Assembly: GCA_903909295.1 (NCBI GenBank)
Contig: CAIVVG010000182.1
Span: 1 to 8,251 of the forward strand
DNA: 8,251 bases
Source of the DNA: an uncultured Chlamydiae bacterium
GTDB taxonomy: Bacteria > Chlamydiota > Chlamydiia > Chlamydiales > SM23-39
Reading direction: 5' to 3'
The notes beneath the pieces were generated by a model that was given only the letters and a program-made list of their open reading frames with translations, did not search any database and was not told the origin of the DNA. Both the position numbers and the translations under genes were made by a program. Shown one piece after another: positions 7,180-8,251 of this stretch (positions are counted from its first letter, which is position 1; the number at the start of each line of letters is the position of its first letter).

Positions 7180-7929
7180 TTATTCTCCCTTCATTGTCTG
7201 ATGAGCGTGACTGATGCCCGCGCCAAATAAAAAAATATACCAACAACACTGGACCCAAGCAAAAAACAGGGGGAGCACCGATAGACTCCCATACACCGTT
7301 CCATAGTGAGCTGCCTGAGTTTGAAAATAGATATAGCCCCACTGAACAATCAAGTAGAGTGCCGCGCTGATAGCCCCTCCAACAAGAACTGAACTGATGG
7401 ACACCTTGCAATTCGGAAGCGCCCAATAAATAAAAGAAAACAGAACCCAAAAGAGCAAGTAGGGAAAGAAAAAAACATGGATCCGAATGCTGCTGAGCAA
7501 GAAAAAAAGAAGAGGCACTGCGCACAACATGACCAAGTAATCAGAGAGAACTTTCCTTATCGAAATCCGCCCTGTCACTTCCCAAAGCTGATTGACGACC
7601 CGCTCAAGGTGGTCGAGCAAAAACCAAATACTCCCAAATACGACGATCGACCCGATCATCGCAATGACCCCCCCATGAAACCCCTCCAATAAATTCTTCG
7701 AGAGGGAAAACACCTCTAAAAGAGCCTCCCTCTGCTGCGAAAAACGGATCAATAACGTCTCTTGGATGAATGTCTCCAACCCCAACATCCGACTGAGCCC
7801 GTAGAGCAGAGCAAAAAGGGGAACAGCTGAGAGGGCCGTGTAATAGGTCAACGCAAAGACCCTTAAATCGCACCGCGCTCGAAAGAACAGTTGCCCAGAT
7901 AAAACAATCACCTTCAGCCATCTCTGCAT
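7180..7929 (-). CDS. YihY/UPF0761-family inner-membrane protein (249 aa)
   Basis: This family was formerly mislabelled ribonuclease BN; its true function is unsettled. About six membrane helices are visible. Family signatures are ALTYYTALSAVPLFALLYG near residues 26-44, GSIWFLLDHLERVVNQLWEV near 99-118, and the C-terminal HYGTVYGSLSVLPLFFAWVQ near 208-227 followed by IFLFGAGIS. Its 249 aa make it somewhat shorter than E. coli YihY (about 290). The open frame runs back to an ATG at 8043, but those 38 extra codons lie almost wholly within the repeat element. I therefore start at ATG 7929, which gives a typical N-terminus (MQRWLKVIVLSGQLFFR). The ribosome site is poor (GAGCGG, about 5-8 nt upstream) and lies in the end of the repeat. 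It is the first gene of a three-gene operon. Confidence 0.87.
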   Translation of the reverse strand: MQRWLKVIVLSGQLFFRARCDLRVFALTYYTALSAVPLFALLYGLSRMLGLETFIQETLLIRFSQQREALLEVFSLSKNLLEGFHGGVIAMIGSIVVFGSIWFLLDHLERVVNQLWEVTGRISIRKVLSDYLVMLCAVPLLFFLLSSIRIHVFFFPYLLFWVLFSFIYWALPNCKVSISSVLVGGAISAALYLIVQWGYIYFQTQAAHYGTVYGSLSVLPLFFAWVQCCWYIFLFGAGISHAHQTMKGE

Positions 7930-7930
7930 A

Positions 7931-8072
7931 TATACCGCTCGTGATTCAAAAATCGGTTCTGCCGGCGTCGGGCAGTCACTGCTTTTAGGTCCGCTTGCAT
8001 CGCCGGCTTCGCCTGACCTAAAATCAGGGCGCCTCCTTGGCATCTCCCGATTTTGGAATCACTCCCGGTATA
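7931..8072 (-). repeat. MITE-like interspersed element, copy 1 (complete, 142 bp)
   Basis: The element is bounded by imperfect terminal inverted repeats: 7931-7956 against the reverse complement of 8047-8072, matching at 22 of 26 positions and beginning TATACCG. TA lies next to both ends, as expected for an element using a TA target, although the second copy does not show this cleanly. The GC-rich interior has nested inverted pairs: GCCGGCG (7961-7967) with CGCCGGC (8001-8007), and TTTTAGGT (7983-7990) with ACCTAAAA (8016-8023). The minus strand carries an open frame from ATG 8043, starting MPRRRPDFRSGEAGD, that runs in frame into yihY. No transposase is present, so the element is non-autonomous. 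The outer end lies 1 bp from the yihY start codon. Confidence 0.85.
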
Positions 8073-8079
8073 ATTTTTT

Positions 8080-8108
8080 TATATAACAAAGATATTTCTT
8101 CTTGACCA
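8080..8108 (-). promoter_or_regulatory. Weak candidate promoter toward yihY in the spacer between repeats
   Basis: On the minus strand, TGGTCA (8108-8103) and TATATA (8085-8080) are 17 nt apart, each matching 4 of 6 consensus positions. They lie in the 65-bp AT-rich spacer (8073-8137) between the two inverted copies. If real, the promoter would drive yihY through the element. AT-rich sequence throws up such matches by chance, so this is tentative. Confidence 0.25.
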
Positions 8109-8137
8109 CCTTAAATAAAAGAGCTAGAGAATAATTT

Positions 8138-8251
8138 AATACCGGGAGTGATTTAAAAATTGGGAGATGCCAAGGAGGCGCCCTGATTTTAGGTCAGGCG
8201 AAGCCGGCGATGAAGCAGCTCAACCCAAAGGGTTGGGCGATGCAAGCGGAC
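8138..8251 (+). repeat. MITE-like interspersed element, copy 2 (inverted, truncated by window end)
   Basis: This is the inverted counterpart of 7989-8072. Aligned with the reverse complement of copy 1, it matches at 80 of 84 positions once a 30-bp insertion (8212-8241) is set aside. The terminal ATACCGGGAGTGATT is identical. It carries the same open frame on the plus strand from ATG 8167 (MPRRRPDFRSGEAGD), still open at base 8251. The far terminus is beyond the window, so a complete length cannot be given. Confidence 0.88.
8206..8241 (+). repeat. GGCGAT direct repeat flanking a 30-bp in-frame indel with small hairpin
   Basis: GGCGAT occurs at 8206-8211 and again at 8236-8241. The 30 bp by which copy 2 exceeds copy 1 lie between the end of the first and the end of the second. 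Inside is a perfect hairpin, CAACCC-AAA-GGGTTG (8221-8235). The indel is a multiple of three and keeps the embedded frame open, adding EAAQPKGLGD. Confidence 0.8.

Noticed and set aside
6998..7525. 175-codon open frame on the minus strand across the yihY/cupin-like junction
   Set aside because: It lies in another frame over two well-supported genes, and its low-complexity Ser/Leu/Arg-rich composition matches no family. It is a shadow frame.
7931..8251. CRISPR array or phage attachment site at the right end
   Set aside because: There are only two copies, inverted rather than direct, with no regular spacers, integrase or tRNA gene nearby.

Overview
The window looks like chromosome from a chlamydia-related bacterium (phylum Chlamydiota, probably an environmental, amoeba-associated type rather than Chlamydia itself). 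This rests on recalled family resemblance, not a search. The 664-aa protein at 1332-3326 reads like a large conserved hypothetical protein I associate with chlamydiae. It sits directly behind an OppA-type peptide-binding protein, and chlamydiae often carry several oppA copies. Base composition appears close to even, which is high for the phylum. Genes are packed tightly and lie on both strands.

Layout: (1) 1-3326, plus strand: the 3' part of an oppA-like gene, coupled by an ATGA overlap to the 664-aa unknown gene. (2) 3292-4128, minus strand: an exported beta-rich protein with two internal repeats, whose 3' end overlaps the 664-aa gene. (3) 4212-5093, plus strand: a ten-helix EamA/DMT transporter, divergent from (2) across an 83-bp gap in which I see no convincing promoter. 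(4) 5137-5277, minus strand: a 46-aa basic protein with its own candidate promoter, a strong Shine-Dalgarno site and a clear terminator. (5) 5454-5903, plus strand: a small membrane-anchored or exported beta-rich protein whose 3' end overlaps the next operon. (6) 7929-5864, minus strand: a likely three-gene operon of a YihY-family membrane protein, a cupin-like protein and an alpha/beta hydrolase. (7) 7931-8251: two copies of a short, MITE-like element in inverted orientation, separated by an AT-rich spacer. The window stops inside the second copy.

Working together: the oppA-like gene and the transporter point to uptake of peptides and small metabolites, as expected of an auxotrophic intracellular bacterium. 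The two exported beta-rich proteins and the YihY/hydrolase operon suggest envelope functions, but their substrates cannot be read from sequence. The least ordinary parts are the repeat at the right end, which abuts the yihY start codon and carries an open reading frame in frame with it, and the 46-aa gene. No RNA gene, CRISPR array, transposase or phage gene was recognised.
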